A stretch of DNA of 26,991 nt, taken from a virus. The stretch spans positions 1 to 26,991 of IMG/VR virus record IMGVR_UViG_3300043446_002748; one strand, 5' to 3'. Positions within the stretch are counted from its first letter, which is position 1; each line of letters starts with the position of its first letter. Positions 26,667-26,991 of this stretch are shown piece after piece. The position numbers were made by a program, and so were the translations under genes. Below the pieces are notes generated by a model. That model did not search any database. It saw only the letters and a list, made by a program, of their open reading frames with translations, and was not told the DNA's origin.

Positions 26667-26830
26667 TCCGCTCCCTGACCCGTTCCCGCTCCGCTGACTT
26701 CCACCGTGCTACCATGCTTCGCCTGACCGTTGGTGCCCTGCTGCTCTGGCTACTATGGGAACCGATCCGCCCCGTCCGCACTGTGACAGCTCAGGCACTG
26801 TACACTGCAGGCGACCTGATCGCCCGCTGA
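26663..26830 (+). CDS. Small membrane protein, 55 aa
   Basis: ATGA overlap. Basic N-terminus (MIRSLTRSRSADFHRATMLR), membrane helix LTVGALLLWLLWEPI (21-35), then RPVRTVTAQALYTAGDLIAR. The codons for TVTAQALYT carry the P15 dyad and its stop lies inside the 36-bp promoter repeat. Confidence 0.6.
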   Translation: MIRSLTRSRSADFHRATMLRLTVGALLLWLLWEPIRPVRTVTAQALYTAGDLIAR

Positions 26831-26841
26831 CCCCTTATACT
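26785..26841 (+). promoter_or_regulatory. Dyad promoter P15
   Basis: GACAGC (26785-26790), N6, ACTGTA (26797-26802); 33-bp gap with GGCG...CGCC stem; -10 TATACT 26836-26841; ATG 26864. The dyad is degenerate at its last base but spacing holds. Located inside the preceding gene. Confidence 0.6.
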
Positions 26842-26858
26842 GATCTCAGTTCAAACGA
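26823..26858 (+). repeat. 36-bp promoter direct repeat, copy 2
   Basis: Exact copy of 26292-26327. The start of this copy is coding sequence of the upstream gene up to its stop at 26828-26830. Confidence 0.85.
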
Positions 26859-26863
26859 CCCCC

Positions 26864-26991
26864 ATGAAAGTCCAGCAAGTCGGCAGCAACCAAACTGAGG
26901 TGACCCTGGCAGACGGGACCTGCATCCTGTTCTCCTATGATCAACCCGTCGCCGCCATCGTGCCAGGTAAGGGTTGGATGCGGACCGCCTA
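26864..26991 (+). CDS. Conserved-looking phage/cyanobacterial small protein, 3' end outside window
   Basis: MKVQQVGSNQTEVTLADGTC, ILFSYDQPVAAIVPGKGWMR. A two-strand pattern with SYxxPVAA and GKGW that I recall from small proteins of phages, some with a helical C-terminus. The gene is cut by the window edge. Function unknown. Confidence 0.75.
   Translation, partial: MKVQQVGSNQTEVTLADGTCILFSYDQPVAAIVPGKGWMRTA

Overview
The window looks like part of a lytic marine cyanophage genome, most likely a T4-like cyanomyovirus infecting Synechococcus or Prochlorococcus. The evidence is a dense, almost entirely plus-strand run of about 80 small genes joined by 4-nt (ATGA) overlaps, a CP12 gene, a ferredoxin-dependent bilin reductase gene, and a free-standing GIY-YIG homing endonuclease on the opposite strand. 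No structural or core replication genes are visible, so this is an accessory, early-type region.

Layout. (1) 1-4360: the end of an upstream gene, then 17 overlapping small genes of mostly unknown function. (2) 4443-8081: a four-gene cluster of SF2 helicase, NPPY-type adenine methyltransferase with a C-terminal target-recognition-like region, Mrr-like PD-(D/E)XK nuclease, and a short methyltransferase half carrying FTP and AdoMet motifs. Together these are all the modules of a helicase-type restriction-modification enzyme on separate polypeptides. (3) 8100-12829: more small genes around a dTDP-glucose 4,6-dehydratase-like SDR, a possible cupin and an AbrB-tailed protein. (4) 12915-13973: metabolic genes, the bilin reductase and CP12. 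(5) 14058-15794: a conserved phage protein, a possible nuclease and a beta-class DNA methyltransferase. (6) 15864-21950: many small genes, a SprT-like metallopeptidase, a third DNA methyltransferase and a secreted protein. (7) 21952-22716 (-): the homing endonuclease, followed by a repeat-rich regulatory region (22717-23400) with sigma70-type promoters and a helically spaced array of CTCGACGAG palindromes. (8) 23700-25824: short promoter-gene units, then a covalent nucleotidyltransferase (ligase-like) gene. (9) 25830-26991: four complete small genes and one cut by the window edge, in clearly GC-richer DNA.

The most striking non-coding signal is a repeated promoter architecture. An 18-bp dyad, G(A/C)CA(G/C)T-N6-ACTG(G/T)C, lies 31-33 bp upstream of a TATAAT-like -10 box at 15 places, with no -35 box. 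The spacer between dyad and -10 usually holds a GC-rich hairpin that could terminate the upstream transcript. It reads as an insulated, activator-type promoter regulon that divides the region into transcription units. I do not know a description of it.

Gene limits were set by eye from reading frames, ATGA overlaps and promoter positions. Functions were assigned only from visible motifs and remembered family patterns; no database search was possible.
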